A stretch of 64,000 nucleotides of DNA. Origin: UMGS687 sp964383665 (GTDB lineage Bacteria > Bacillota > Clostridia > Christensenellales > UBA1242). Position numbers and translations under genes: made by a program. Under the pieces are notes generated by a model. That model had not been told where the DNA came from, ran no database searches, and was given only the letters and a program-made list of their open reading frames with translations. Location of the stretch: the NCBI GenBank assembly GCA_964383665.1, contig CAYLHO010000002.1, positions 124,001 through 188,000 on the forward strand, written 5' to 3'. Shown one piece after another: positions 52,631 to 60,775 of this stretch (position 1 is its first letter; each line of letters opens with the position of its first letter).

Positions 52631-52846
52631 TTAAAGATCTTGCGAAAAATCGCTGCCGGAATTATCCTTGTGAATTGATTTTTCATAGGTTGAAAGTATG
52701 TTTAAAAGCTGACGTTTTGTTTTTCCCGCAAAAATTGCTTTAATTTCTGGAGAATCAGGATTGTTTCCTCCAATTTCGCAAATTTTGTTAACAAGATCTT
52801 GTTTTGTTTCTTTCTTTCCAAGATTTTTTGAGTTAAAACCGTTCAT
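52631..52846 (-). CDS. Small hypothetical protein, 71 residues
   Basis: Charged, probably helical protein with no cysteine pair or membrane segment beyond KICEIGGNN; the second half contains IFAGKTKRQLLNILSTYEKS. ATG 52846 is preceded by AAGGAAGG; the TTG at 52852 is six bases closer to that site and less likely. A promoter (TTGCTT 52898-52893, 17 bp, TAAAAT 52875-52870) lies just upstream. Not recognised. Confidence 0.6.
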   Translation of the reverse strand: MNGFNSKNLGKKETKQDLVNKICEIGGNNPDSPEIKAIFAGKTKRQLLNILSTYEKSIHKDNSGSDFSQDL

Positions 52847-52908
52847 TATCAAACCTTCCTTATATTTTTATTTTAGTATCTATTTAAACAAAAAGCAAGA
52901 AAAATTTT

Positions 52909-53325
52909 TTACTTTTCAAAAATCAACGCGTCTTCGCCGTTTGAGTAGTATTTTTTACGTTCATATTTTTGAGCGTATCCACAGGACATGTAAAAATTTT
53001 GCGCGGCAGAATTGCTTTCTCTAACTTCAAACCAAATTTTCTTGCCAAGTTTTTCAAGAGATGAAAGAAGAGATTTGCCAATTCCGTTTCGTTTATAACT
53101 TTCTTTTGTTGCAATCAAAAGGAGATTGATATCGTCGAAATTGTCTTGAGCAATTAAAAAGCCAACGACCTCTTCTTTTTCCTTTGCAATAAAAAACAGA
53201 GAGGAAGGGGAGGAAAGTGAACTTTCAAACTGGTTTAAATTCCAACTTTCGTTTCCAAATTGTTCATTTGAAATTTCCAAAACTTGTTTAAGGTCTTCCT
53301 TTGAAACGCTATTTTGAATTTGCAT
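52909..53325 (-). CDS. rimI: Ribosomal protein alanine N-acetyltransferase RimI (GNAT)
   Basis: GNAT-fold acetyltransferase of 138 residues. The acetyl-CoA loop is LLIATKESYKRNGIGKSLLSSL (core KRNGIGKSL), followed by WFEVRESNSAAQNFYMSCGY, the typical RimI motif B/C region. Located in the tsaE-tsaB-rimI order common in Firmicutes. GGAGG lies nine bases before ATG 53325, and the start overlaps the end of tsaB by 17 bases. Confidence 0.9.
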   Translation of the reverse strand: MQIQNSVSKEDLKQVLEISNEQFGNESWNLNQFESSLSSPSSLFFIAKEKEEVVGFLIAQDNFDDINLLLIATKESYKRNGIGKSLLSSLEKLGKKIWFEVRESNSAAQNFYMSCGYAQKYERKKYYSNGEDALIFEK

Positions 53326-53941
53326 TTAAATTTGCCTCCGCTTGACTTGGGCGAATGTAGAGAGGAACAAGTTCGGTTTCAGATATAAATTCGTTGTTTT
53401 CTGCCTTGTTTTCGGCAAGGGCAAGAAGTGATTTTGCCGAAAGCGAAACAATTTCAGTTTCAAAAGGTAATTTTTCAATTGAAACAAGGTTTTTAAGCCC
53501 ATAAACTTCGTTTTTGGTAATCATTTTTGGCTTTTCAATTTCTTTATCCATGTTGAAACTGGAAACGAAATAAAGCCCGCTTAACGCATCCAAAATTGCT
53601 GTTTTGTTTTCTTTTGTGCTTCTGCTTGCAATAAGTTCCAATGAATTGATTGAAATTGCTTTCATGTTTGGTTTTGTTGAAAGAATTGCTTTGGCGGTTG
53701 CAATTGAAATTCGAAGCCCTGTGAAAGACCCTGGGCCAACAACAACAGCAAGGGCGTCAATTTCGTTTAGGAAATCGCTTGTGTTTTTCGCTCCTGCTTC
53801 TGCAAAAAGTTTTTCAACTTCAACAAGCAAATTTTCGGAGTGCTTTGAATTGGAGTCAATTGCTTTAAAATATGTTTTTCCGTTGTGGGAAAGGGCAATG
53901 TGTGCTTCAGCAAATGCCGTGTTTAAACATAGAATATTCAT
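53309..53941 (-). CDS. tsaB: tRNA threonylcarbamoyladenosine biosynthesis protein TsaB
   Basis: Partner of TsaD in forming t6A37 on ANN-decoding tRNAs. ASKHA-fold protein of 210 residues: NILCLNTAFAEAHIALSHNG at the N-terminus, KHSENLLVEVEKLFAEAG, and the hallmark VVVGPGSFTGLRISIATAK. Slightly short at the C-terminus relative to many TsaB. Its ATG overlaps the tsaE stop (ATGA); GAGGAAA precedes it. Confidence 0.93.
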   Translation of the reverse strand: MNILCLNTAFAEAHIALSHNGKTYFKAIDSNSKHSENLLVEVEKLFAEAGAKNTSDFLNEIDALAVVVGPGSFTGLRISIATAKAILSTKPNMKAISINSLELIASRSTKENKTAILDALSGLYFVSSFNMDKEIEKPKMITKNEVYGLKNLVSIEKLPFETEIVSLSAKSLLALAENKAENNEFISETELVPLYIRPSQAEANLNANSK

Positions 53942-54351
53942 TTTATTTCCTCGATTTTAATTTCTCTTTCGTTATCTGAAATTTTGTTTATTGTTATTTT
54001 TTTGTATGGCGGAGAGAAAAGCCCTTCAACGTTCTCCGCCCATTCAACTAAAACAATTCCGTCATTTTTTTTGAAATAGTCCTCAAATCCAAGTTCATAG
54101 GCTTCTTCTTTCGACGAAAGGCGATACATGTCGAAATGATACATTTTCTCTTTTCCAACAAATTCATTAAGCAAAGTAAATGTTGGGCTTGTTACTATTT
54201 CAGAAATTCCAAGTCCTTTTGCAAAACCTTTTGTGAAAGTTGTTTTTCCCGCGCCAAGATCCCCAGAAAGAACAATTACGCATGGGGATTTAATTGATTT
54301 CGCAAATTCGGTTGCAAAATTCATTGTTTCATCAGCACTTTTTGTTATCAA
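53938..54351 (-). CDS. tsaE: tRNA threonylcarbamoyladenosine biosynthesis ATPase TsaE
   Basis: P-loop ATPase of 137 residues in t6A synthesis. Walker A SGDLGAGKTTFTKGFAKGL, switch SPTFTLLNEF, Walker B-like YHFDMYRL and LVEWAENV, all family-typical. I start it at TTG 54351, which has AAAGGAG eight bases upstream inside the end of the PAP2 gene and gives the usual length. The frame continues back to ATG 54450, but that start would overlap PAP2 by 119 bases and lacks a ribosome site. Confidence 0.9.
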   Translation of the reverse strand: MITKSADETMNFATEFAKSIKSPCVIVLSGDLGAGKTTFTKGFAKGLGISEIVTSPTFTLLNEFVGKEKMYHFDMYRLSSKEEAYELGFEDYFKKNDGIVLVEWAENVEGLFSPPYKKITINKISDNEREIKIEEIK

Positions 54352-54883
54352 TTTTTTTGTCTCCTTTTTTGTAAAGTGAAATTCCAATTGTTGAGAACAC
54401 AATTCCTTCGGCAAGAGCAACAAGTGTGTCGGAAAGGTAGTGTTGCCCAAGATACATTCGTGAAACTATAACAAATCCAACAAAAATTGTAAAGAGAACG
54501 CTTGAAAGAACTTTAATCCAAGGTCTTTTTGAGGATTTAAAAATTATGTAGACACAAAAACAAGCGATGATCGTTGCGCTTAAAGTATGCCCGCTTGGCA
54601 TCGATGCGCCGCTTCCCGGAAAAATGTTTTTAATTTCTCCGCTTGCAACATATGGTCGTGGGCGGGAAATTAATGCTTTCATAATCCAGTTCGCAAGTAA
54701 ACTTAAAAGATAGGTTAAACTGAAATAGAGTGCATATTTTTTGTTAACTAAAATATAGATTGTTAAAACGGCAATTGCAAAGCCAATATAGTTTCCAAGT
54801 TGGGAAATTAACTTAAAAAAATTATCCCAAAACGGGGAGGATATTGTTTGAAGAGTTTTTATTATTTCAATTTCAAATTTCAT
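54332..54883 (-). CDS. PAP2-family membrane phosphatase
   Basis: A 183-residue membrane phosphatase with five to six helices and the three active-site motifs: ALISRPRPY (KxxxxxxRP type, about 69-78), MPSGHTLSA (about 94-102) and SRMYLGQHYLSD (about 140-151). Likely acts on undecaprenyl pyrophosphate or another lipid phosphate outside the membrane. First gene of the minus-strand unit PAP2-tsaE-tsaB-rimI; the ribosome site AGAAAG is weak. Confidence 0.88.
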   Translation of the reverse strand: MKFEIEIIKTLQTISSPFWDNFFKLISQLGNYIGFAIAVLTIYILVNKKYALYFSLTYLLSLLANWIMKALISRPRPYVASGEIKNIFPGSGASMPSGHTLSATIIACFCVYIIFKSSKRPWIKVLSSVLFTIFVGFVIVSRMYLGQHYLSDTLVALAEGIVFSTIGISLYKKGDKKIDNKKC

Positions 54884-54918
54884 CTTTCTAGTATTTCAAA
54901 ATAAAGCCAAAAATATTT

Positions 54919-56169
54919 TTAGCTTTTTTTCTTTCCCCCTTTTTTCTTTTTGTTTAGATTTTGCAAATATGGGGAGTAGATTATTATTGCTGAAATCCCA
55001 GTTCCGATTAAGATAATTTGCCAAAGTTCAAATTTGAAAGTTATATATTGAACATGATTTGCAACAAGCGCAAGTCCGCCGGTTGTTGATATTCCAACAA
55101 GAATGTTTCCGTTGTTATCGGTTCGATAGATGCATTTTTCGTTAACTCCGCAGTTTTCAAGCCGTTCAAGCGTTTCATCGGAAGGGTGTCCATAGCTGTT
55201 TTTCCCAACAGAAATAACTGCGTATTCTGGTTTAACGATGTCAAGAAATTCCTCTGTTGAGGAATATTTGCTCCCATGATGGGCAATTTGTAAAATGTCA
55301 ATATCAAAATACATTTCAGAGAATCCTGCGTATTGGTTGGATTCAACTTTACTTACAAATTCCGATTCGATTCTTGAACTTCCATCGCCGGTTAGCATAA
55401 TTTTTCTTCCCATATATTCAACAATAATAATTGGGGAGTAGTCGTTTGTAACCGCTTCGCCTTTGGATAAATATACTTTTCCGGTTATTGGCGCAAAAAA
55501 GTTAACAGCCCACATCGAACTTGATGTTGCTGCTTCTTCCTCCGAATAAGATGAAGAGTGAATTCGGAGATATTCATTTGTGTAAATCTTTTTGCAGCCA
55601 GATTCTTCAATCTCTTTGTCTAATTTTGATATAACGTTGCGATATGTTTCGTCGCTTGAGGTTGGTGCGCCAGCCGGAATTTCCCATGGAATATCGTCGG
55701 AAGTTTTTTCGTTATAGTAATAAATTTGTGGAAGATAACAATTTTTAACAAGATAGTTGTCAAAAACATATGATGCGCCTCCAATGTGGTCGGCATCGGG
55801 GTGGGTTAAAATTAAATAATCGATAACTTCTTGCTCATCTTCTTCTCGAAAGGCAAAATTGTTTAAATAATTTTTAAATTTGTTATGACTTGTGGATTTT
55901 TTATCGCCGCAGTCGATAAGCATAGTTTCGCCCGTTGGAAATTGTATTAAAGCCGCCGAGCCTTGTTCAACGTCGATGAAATGCGCTTTTAAGCCGTTTT
56001 CGTAAACTTCGCTTGAAAGAGCATCTTTGTTATAATAAAAATTAACAAAATTTTCAACTTTCTCTTTGAAGAAAAAAGTTGAACAAAGAGCAAGAACAAT
56101 TAAGCCAAAAATTATTGTTCTAACCAAAAGCTTTTTCTTTTCAACTGTTTTCTTGTCTTTTTTATCCAA
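54919..56169 (-). CDS. ComEC-like metallo-beta-lactamase-fold membrane protein
   Basis: A 416-residue protein. An N-terminal membrane helix (about 14-31) precedes a metallo-beta-lactamase domain like the one at the end of ComEC: HFIDVEQGSAALIQF, LTHPDADHIGG (zinc motif), MLTGDG, IAHHGS and VGKNSYGHPS. A second membrane helix (about 378-397) leads to a lysine-rich tail. It lacks ComEC's multi-helix channel, so it is a stand-alone nuclease-like hydrolase held outside the membrane. Start is TTG 56169 with AAGGAAA about 12 bases upstream; it lies 25 bases after cysS, probably cotranscribed. Confidence 0.85.
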   Translation of the reverse strand: MDKKDKKTVEKKKLLVRTIIFGLIVLALCSTFFFKEKVENFVNFYYNKDALSSEVYENGLKAHFIDVEQGSAALIQFPTGETMLIDCGDKKSTSHNKFKNYLNNFAFREEDEQEVIDYLILTHPDADHIGGASYVFDNYLVKNCYLPQIYYYNEKTSDDIPWEIPAGAPTSSDETYRNVISKLDKEIEESGCKKIYTNEYLRIHSSSYSEEEAATSSSMWAVNFFAPITGKVYLSKGEAVTNDYSPIIIVEYMGRKIMLTGDGSSRIESEFVSKVESNQYAGFSEMYFDIDILQIAHHGSKYSSTEEFLDIVKPEYAVISVGKNSYGHPSDETLERLENCGVNEKCIYRTDNNGNILVGISTTGGLALVANHVQYITFKFELWQIILIGTGISAIIIYSPYLQNLNKKKKGGKKKS

Positions 56170-56194
56170 AAGTTAATCGTTTCCTTATTTTTTC

Positions 56195-57562
56195 TTAAAT
56201 TTTGTTAAGTTCAAATCCGTCCTTCGTGTCTTTAATTAAAAAACCTTTGCTTTTAATTAAATCGCGAAGTTCGTCAGATTTTGCCCAGTTCTTTTCAATT
56301 CGGGCTTGAACGCGTTCATTTGCCAATTTTTTAATTTCGTCTGGAATTTCAATCTCTTCTTCTTTTCCAAGATTTAAACTTAAAACTTGGTCGAATTTCA
56401 TGAGAAGATTGAAAACTTCCTTGCTTTTTGGCTCGTTTTTAAGCATTTTCCAAACGATTCCAACAGCAAGAGGAAGATTTAAATCGTCGGAAATTGCGTT
56501 TCTGAAATCTTTTTCATATTGCGCAAGATTATCCTCGTTTGCTTTTTCTGTTCCATTTTTGTTTTCCAAAGCCAGTTGCTTAAGAGATTTAAGAGCTTGT
56601 TTTGCGGAGGACAATCCGTCGAAAGTGAAATTAAGGCTTTTTCGATAGTGAGTTAAAAGATTAAGATATCTGAAATCGAGAGGGGAGAATCCTTTTTCAA
56701 TAAGTTCGTCAAGGGTGTATAAATTCCCAAGGCTTTTTCCCATTTTTCCACCGTCAACTTGTAGGAATTCAACGTGCATCCAATTTTTAACAACTTGTTT
56801 TCCCTCTTTTGCGTCGTTTTGTGCAATTTCATTTTCGTGGTGGATTGGTTTGTGGTCGATTCCGCCGGTGTGGATATCGATTGAGTTTCCAAGATATTTT
56901 TCGCCCATTGCCGAGCATTCAATATGCCAACCTGGGCAACCAATTCCCCATGGGCTTTCCCATTTCATAATGTGTTGTTCAGGAACGAATTTCCAAAGTG
57001 CGAAATCGAAAGGGTGGTGTTTTTGTTGATTCTCGTCAATTCTGTTAACGCCGGTTGTTGAAAGGTCTTTCCCTGAAAGCGCGCCATATGCTTTGAATTT
57101 TTGCACATCGAAATACACACCGTCGTCAATTATATATGTGTAACCCTTTGCTTCAAGCTTTTTAATGAACGAAATCATTTCGTTAATATGCTCGGTTGCC
57201 TTTGCAACGTGTTCTGGGAACTCAATGTTAAGGCGGGAAGCGTCACGATAGAAACAATTTGTGTAGAACTTTGCAATTTCATATGGATCTTTGTTTTCGC
57301 GTTTAGCGGCAAGTTCCATTTTGTCGTCGCCGTCGTCGGAATCGGAAACAAGGTGTCCAACATCGGTTAAGTTCATAACCCCGTTAATTTTGAATCCGCA
57401 ATATTTCAAACTTTTGCGCAAAAAATCCATAAAAAGATATGCGCGCATGTTTCCAATGTGTGGGAAATAATATACGGTTGGCCCGCAGGTGTACATTTTA
57501 ACAGTGTTGTTTTCAACAATAAGATCTTCTTTTTTTCTTGTTAAAGAATTAAATATTTTCAT
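56195..57562 (-). CDS. cysS: Cysteinyl-tRNA synthetase
   Basis: Class I synthetase of 455 residues. MYTCGPTVYYFPHIGNMR holds the first zinc Cys and the HIGH motif (HIGN). GCPGWHIECSAM has further zinc ligands, with HTGGIDHKPIHHENE. The KMSKS loop reads KMGKSLGN, an uncommon change of the first Ser to Gly. The C-terminal helical domain ends with a DALR-type region. AGGAG precedes ATG 57562. No T-box leader is visible in the 50 bases upstream. Confidence 0.96.
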   Translation of the reverse strand: MKIFNSLTRKKEDLIVENNTVKMYTCGPTVYYFPHIGNMRAYLFMDFLRKSLKYCGFKINGVMNLTDVGHLVSDSDDGDDKMELAAKRENKDPYEIAKFYTNCFYRDASRLNIEFPEHVAKATEHINEMISFIKKLEAKGYTYIIDDGVYFDVQKFKAYGALSGKDLSTTGVNRIDENQQKHHPFDFALWKFVPEQHIMKWESPWGIGCPGWHIECSAMGEKYLGNSIDIHTGGIDHKPIHHENEIAQNDAKEGKQVVKNWMHVEFLQVDGGKMGKSLGNLYTLDELIEKGFSPLDFRYLNLLTHYRKSLNFTFDGLSSAKQALKSLKQLALENKNGTEKANEDNLAQYEKDFRNAISDDLNLPLAVGIVWKMLKNEPKSKEVFNLLMKFDQVLSLNLGKEEEIEIPDEIKKLANERVQARIEKNWAKSDELRDLIKSKGFLIKDTKDGFELNKI

Positions 57563-57613
57563 TTTTATACTCCTAGGTTTATATATTCGATTATGTTTTT
57601 TCTGGTGCGATTG

Positions 57614-59794
57614 CTATTGCAAAGAACTAACAACCGCGGTCATACATAAATCAAAATATCTTGGAGGAAGCGACATAACCGAAAGGGCATTGTTCTTGGA
57701 ATAGATAAATTTTTCGCCGTCTTTCAAAAGATCGGTTGTTTTGAAGAAATATATGCTTCCAAGATTGCAATAGACGCTGCTTAAGTTGATTGGCTTGTTA
57801 AATTCAACAACGCAAGCAAGCTTAAGCCCTTGATTTATGTTAAGAAGCGAACTGAAAGTTATTTCGCCCTCATTACGGTTAATTTTGAAGTCGTAGGTTT
57901 GAATTTTCTCAACAAATTTCCCCGCGTCAACAAACATTCCGTTAAAGTTACTTATTTCCGTTGTTTGTGCTTTATAGTCTTTAACATCAAATTTAATTTT
58001 CTTAAATTGAGGGAAAAGAGGGTTTTCAATTGCGTTGATAATCTTTTCAAAGCGATCGTCGATGTCGAGAGTGTGAAGAATTTGAATAACAAAATTTTCT
58101 TGTGCTTCATCAAGAAGTTTCAGGAGATATTTTCGCTCAATTTGTCCGTCATTTGTTTCTTCCAAAACAAAAGCATTATAAAGTTTTCCAATTTTATATT
58201 CGCCCCAAATCAACTTTTTGAAAAGCGATTTGAAAGGTTCGAAGTTGGAAATTTTTTCAAAATTTTTGTTTGAATATTCTCTTCCGTTAAGGAACGCTGT
58301 TTTAAGGCGGTCAACTTGTTTTTCAATTTCACTTGGCAAAACCTTTCCAATTGCAAGTTGGTCCTCAATGTCCAAAATGTTGATGTCTGCTTTTTTAGCA
58401 AGGGTTTGGAGCATTTGGTTTTTCCAATTTTCATCTTCAAACTTTTTAATTGCGTTTGAACTAAAAATTTTTGCGGCTTCGTCTTTTCCGCAGTTAACAA
58501 GGCATTCTGTTAAATATTTTGCTTCTTTGAATCGACCAAGTCCAAAAAGTTGGCAGGCAAATTCAACCATTTGGGCGGTTAAGTTTTCGCTTCCGAAAAG
58601 CGCGCAAAAACGAATTGCCCATTTTGCTTCTTTAATGTCGTCTTTTCTTGAAACAACGTCATAAAGTTTTTCTGCAAAGTTTTCAAGTCCTTCTTTTTCA
58701 AAAACGTTGAAAAGATAGGTTAAGTTTATGAGCTTTGAAAGAATGTTCTCTTCTTTAACAACGTTAATTAAATATGTTTTTAAAACGTTGTTAGCCGGAA
58801 ATCCGCTTGCAAGATTAAGATCAATTTTGTCGAAAGGAATTCCAAGAGTTCTTTCTTGAGGCTCTTTAATTTTGCGCCTTGCAGCGTAAACAAATTGTTT
58901 TTCTGTTTTAACCTCTGGACTTTTAATTATTTCAAGTTTTTCCGCAATTGCTTCTTTAAAAGCAGGGGAGGTTGCCTTTTCATAGAGGTCGTTAAGACGG
59001 GTTAGGGCTTCGTTGTCGCTTCCAAATGCAACAAAGACACCTGCAAGTTTTCCCTTTTCTTCTTCAGGAATGTTGTCGTAAAGGCGCTTGTCTAACTCAA
59101 GAAAAGTTTCGCGTTTGAACTTTTTTAAAATGTGGGAATTTTGATCTTCATTTGCCTCGTCGGAAATAAAATCGTCGATAAGCATTCTGATTCCGCGAGC
59201 AGTGTTGAAATCGGTTATGATTTCAAGAAGTTTATATTTGTTTTCTTTGTTCGAGTTAAGATATGAAATTGTCCATTCTTCGTTTTCGTTGAAAAAATTT
59301 TGCATGAATTCAACTGCAGGACGCTTCCAATTGAAAAGCGTTTCGGTTTTGTCGCTTTCAAAAGCTTTAATTATAAGCGGCAAGTATAAATTCTTGTCGA
59401 CATCACAATTTTTAACAATTTCAACAAAACGATCGAAATATCTTTCAAGGAAAGAATAACTTTCTTTAACAGAGCTGTATTTGATTTGACCAATTTGCCC
59501 AACAAAAATTTTGCGAACAAAATGGAAAACGCTTTCATATTTTTTTGCTGTTAAAAGAAGTGCAACGAAATTTGAAAGGGCAAACATATAGTTTTTAAGT
59601 TGAAAAATTAAGTCGGAAAAAGAATTGATGCTTTCTTCGCTCAAGTTTTCGTTTGTTATGTTGTCTGCCAAAAATTTAATTTCCTCTTCGGAAAGAGAAC
59701 GGCTTATAAATGCTTCAGCGTCAACCTCAATTTCAAAGCCAAAAAATTGTTTAAGTTTTGATTCAATTTGATTAATATCTTTTAAAATTTCCAT
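57614..59794 (-). CDS. Large helical-repeat protein with DUF4132-like C-terminus
   Basis: A 726-residue soluble protein, mostly alpha-helical and HEAT-like through about 520. Near the C-terminus, KLIWGEYKIGKLYNAFVLE and then VIQILHTLDID, followed by NPLFPQFKKIKF, follow the DUF4132 pattern (WGxY, then a His-containing segment, then a PxFxQ-type motif). DUF4132 proteins such as E. coli YehI (MolR-like) occur near MoxR and VWA genes; here the MoxR/VWA operon is 37 kb away. TATAAT (59806-59801) stands six bases before the ATG with no ribosome site. Function unknown; the family assignment is tentative. Confidence 0.55.
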   Translation of the reverse strand: MEILKDINQIESKLKQFFGFEIEVDAEAFISRSLSEEEIKFLADNITNENLSEESINSFSDLIFQLKNYMFALSNFVALLLTAKKYESVFHFVRKIFVGQIGQIKYSSVKESYSFLERYFDRFVEIVKNCDVDKNLYLPLIIKAFESDKTETLFNWKRPAVEFMQNFFNENEEWTISYLNSNKENKYKLLEIITDFNTARGIRMLIDDFISDEANEDQNSHILKKFKRETFLELDKRLYDNIPEEEKGKLAGVFVAFGSDNEALTRLNDLYEKATSPAFKEAIAEKLEIIKSPEVKTEKQFVYAARRKIKEPQERTLGIPFDKIDLNLASGFPANNVLKTYLINVVKEENILSKLINLTYLFNVFEKEGLENFAEKLYDVVSRKDDIKEAKWAIRFCALFGSENLTAQMVEFACQLFGLGRFKEAKYLTECLVNCGKDEAAKIFSSNAIKKFEDENWKNQMLQTLAKKADINILDIEDQLAIGKVLPSEIEKQVDRLKTAFLNGREYSNKNFEKISNFEPFKSLFKKLIWGEYKIGKLYNAFVLEETNDGQIERKYLLKLLDEAQENFVIQILHTLDIDDRFEKIINAIENPLFPQFKKIKFDVKDYKAQTTEISNFNGMFVDAGKFVEKIQTYDFKINRNEGEITFSSLLNINQGLKLACVVEFNKPINLSSVYCNLGSIYFFKTTDLLKDGEKFIYSKNNALSVMSLPPRYFDLCMTAVVSSLQ

Positions 59795-59800
59795 GGTAAG

Positions 59801-59829
59801 ATTATATCAAATAAATAATAATAAAACAA
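59801..59829 (-). promoter_or_regulatory. Promoter of the DUF4132-like gene, leaderless arrangement
   Basis: Minus strand TTGTTT (59829-59824), 17-bp spacer ending TGA, TATAAT (59806-59801), then six bases (59800-59795) and ATG at 59794. Confidence 0.8.
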
Positions 59830-59830
59830 C

Positions 59831-60676
59831 TTAATCATTAAGTTTTTTATTAAAAATTTCCTCAATTGTTGTGTTTAAATCGTTGTTTTGAAGTAATGTT
59901 GAAAGTTGGTCCTCGTTTAGCATTTTAATTTTTCCGTTTGAGAATTTAACAAAGAAAAATGTATATTTCTCTTTGCTTGTTTCCTTGAGAAGTTTGAAAA
60001 GAGGGACGGAAGAATTAAGGTAGATGTTTTTTATTGGTAAGATGTCTTTTTTCTTTTTTTCAATTTGACTTATAAGCGGGGCATATGTTCCGTTAAATTT
60101 CCCTTCAAAAATTCCGCAAAAAAGAAAAATTGAAATAAGCCCAAAAGAAAAATTAATTTGAAAAAATGCGGAAATTATGAAAAAAATTAAAAAAATTAAT
60201 GAAAAAATTAAATTTATTGCACAAGAAATTTTATAAACGGTTTTTTCTTTAAATTTTAATTTTAAAATTGAGGTTAAAATTCGACCTCCGTCAAGAGGAA
60301 ATGCAGGCAACAAATTAAAAACCATAAGCGAAAAATTCGACAAGGCAAAAGTGTATGTCACGATATATGTTTGAGGGAAAATCCACCAAAGCATAATTGT
60401 TATTGCAAGCAAAAGCGCGTTAACAATTGGCCCGGCAAGAGCAATTTTAATTTCGTCGCGAGGGCTGAAACAGTAGTTTTTAAATGAAACGCAAGCCCCA
60501 TAAGGCAAAATCCAAACTTTGTTAAGTCCATAGCCAAGTTTTTTTGCAGCATTTGCATGGGCAAGTTCGTGAAGTGAAATTGCAATTATGTATGGAATTA
60601 GAACCGAGCCAAATCCAGTTAAAATTAATATTAACAAAAAAACATATGTTAAAGGGTGAACTCGAAGTGCTTTCAT
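59831..60676 (-). CDS. M50 site-2 protease, SpoIVFB-like
   Basis: An intramembrane zinc metalloprotease of 281 residues. SLHELAHANAAKKLGY (about 34-49) has the HExxH-type zinc motif, and NLLPAFPLDGGRIL (about 118-131) gives the third ligand Asp; there are about five to six membrane helices. The C-terminal 90 residues form a soluble domain (replacing the CBS domain of SpoIVFB). In endospore formers such enzymes cleave pro-sigma-K. ATG 60676 has no ribosome site. Its sporulation role here is not proven. Confidence 0.85.
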   Translation of the reverse strand: MKALRVHPLTYVFLLILILTGFGSVLIPYIIAISLHELAHANAAKKLGYGLNKVWILPYGACVSFKNYCFSPRDEIKIALAGPIVNALLLAITIMLWWIFPQTYIVTYTFALSNFSLMVFNLLPAFPLDGGRILTSILKLKFKEKTVYKISCAINLIFSLIFLIFFIISAFFQINFSFGLISIFLFCGIFEGKFNGTYAPLISQIEKKKKDILPIKNIYLNSSVPLFKLLKETSKEKYTFFFVKFSNGKIKMLNEDQLSTLLQNNDLNTTIEEIFNKKLND

Positions 60677-60718
60677 TTAGATATAACTTATGATTGGAAT
60701 TTGAAATATATAATTTTT

Positions 60719-60748
60719 TTGACAATTTCCAAGACAAAAACATATTAT
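60719..60748 (+). promoter_or_regulatory. Promoter of the substrate-binding lipoprotein gene
   Basis: TTGACA (60719-60724), 18-bp spacer, TATTAT (60743-60748), then TTAAGGAGG before ATG 60776. Confidence 0.8.
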
Positions 60749-60775
60749 GCTTTTAGTAAATTTTAAGGAGGTAAA

